NCBI GenBank assembly: GCA_002784045.1
Contig: PFJX01000137.1
Location: forward strand, 1 to 64,000
DNA length: 64,000 nt
Direction: 5' to 3'
Source: Hydrogenophilales bacterium CG_4_10_14_3_um_filter_63_21
Lineage (GTDB): Bacteria; Pseudomonadota; Gammaproteobacteria; Burkholderiales; Thiobacillaceae
Below are positions 63,295-64,000 of the stretch, piece after piece. Position 1 is the first letter of the stretch; every line of letters begins with the position of its first letter. The position numbers were made by a program, and so were the translations under genes. The notes beneath the pieces are model-generated. The model searched no databases. It saw nothing but the letters and a program-made list of their open reading frames with translations, and was not told where the DNA came from.

Positions 63295-64000
63295 TCAACG
63301 CGCGGCGGGAGGCGCGAAGTGGGAGGGGGATCCGCCGGCAGCCGGGGTGCCGGTGGGGGGGTCGCCCTGGAGGCTGAGTTCCCGCGCCGCGCCACCGACT
63401 TCGTTGAGGATGAGGACGCTGACGCGGCGATTGCGGGCGCGGCCTTCGGCGCTGGCATTGGTGTCCAGCGGCTGGTTGTCAGCATAGCCGATGGCCACCA
63501 TGCGGGTGGTTGGAACACCCAGTTCGGCGAACAAGCGCACCACGCTGCCGGCACGCGCCGAAGAGAGTTCCCAGTTGGAGGGGTAGGCCGGGCTTTTGAT
63601 CGGCACGTTGTCGCTATGGCCTTCCACCTGGATCGGGTTATCGACCCCGGACAGGACTTTGGCGACCGCCGCCAGCGCCTCCTTGGACTGCGCTTGCAGC
63701 ACGGCATCGCCGCTGGTGAACAGCAGGCTGGCGTTGATTTCCACGGTGACGCCGCGGGGTGATTGGGTCACCCGGACCTTGCCGTTCTGACTCAGCGGCC
63801 GCATGGCTTCGAGGACGTTTTTAGCCACTTTTTTCATCCGTTCCGCCGCCTGCTGGCGTTCCGGCGTATTCCCTGGTGCCCCTCCTTGCAGGTGTTGCAC
63901 GGAATGGCCGATGGGCATACCGGTGCCACCCAGGACAGCGGCGTTCCTGGCCCCCATCTCGATAGCCTTGTCGCTGGTAGGCGCTTCGCGGAAGGCGTTG
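63295..64000 (-). CDS. Flagellar motor protein MotB/MotD (N-terminus beyond window)
   Basis: OmpA-like peptidoglycan-binding domain IQVEGHSDNVPIKSPAYPSNWELSSARAGSVVRLFAELGV...RNRRVSVLIL; open to the window edge. Confidence 0.85.
   Translation of the reverse strand, partial: NAFREAPTSDKAIEMGARNAAVLGGTGMPIGHSVQHLQGGAPGNTPERQQAAERMKKVAKNVLEAMRPLSQNGKVRVTQSPRGVTVEINASLLFTSGDAVLQAQSKEALAAVAKVLSGVDNPIQVEGHSDNVPIKSPAYPSNWELSSARAGSVVRLFAELGVPTTRMVAIGYADNQPLDTNASAEGRARNRRVSVLILNEVGGAARELSLQGDPPTGTPAAGGSPSHFAPPAAR

Overview
GC-rich betaproteobacterial chromosome segment. Lineage and functions are inferred from gene content and recognised protein motifs; no database search was run. Most of the window is conserved housekeeping DNA: queA, an rhlE-like helicase, tgt-yajC-secD-secF, a Pil-Chp chemosensory cluster (pilG/H/I/J/chpA), thiD-thiE-hemL, folE2, coaD-rsmD, two M16 peptidases, ftsY-ftsE-ftsX-rpoH, moaA/mobB/moeA/moaD/moaE, SRP RNA-dnaX-ybaB-recR-purB, aroB and a motB/motD fragment. 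Accessory regions: (i) 1-5.3 kb, a decayed defence island beside tRNA-Leu with a type III mod gene, DUF4160/DUF2442 genes, a 40-aa res::mod chimera, frameshifted Fic, a toxin-antitoxin pair whose toxin is split by a 190-bp MITE, and an internally deleted SNF2 helicase; (ii) 31.4-34.4 kb, an efflux/thioredoxin operon with a damaged adaptor and no pump; (iii) 53.6-59.1 kb, an unusual ACP / E2 / fused E1 set divergent from a GNAT-like protein and a polysaccharide deacetylase-like protein, the best candidate for an uncharacterised pathway; (iv) hipBA; (v) a collapsed polysaccharide locus near 62 kb (ABC permease stub joined to a WbsX fragment). Non-coding structure is rich: three MITE-like elements (one inserted in the secD stop codon), a perfect 44-bp palindrome, two dispersed repeat families, an exact CIRCE element at rpoH, and several deletion/duplication scars.
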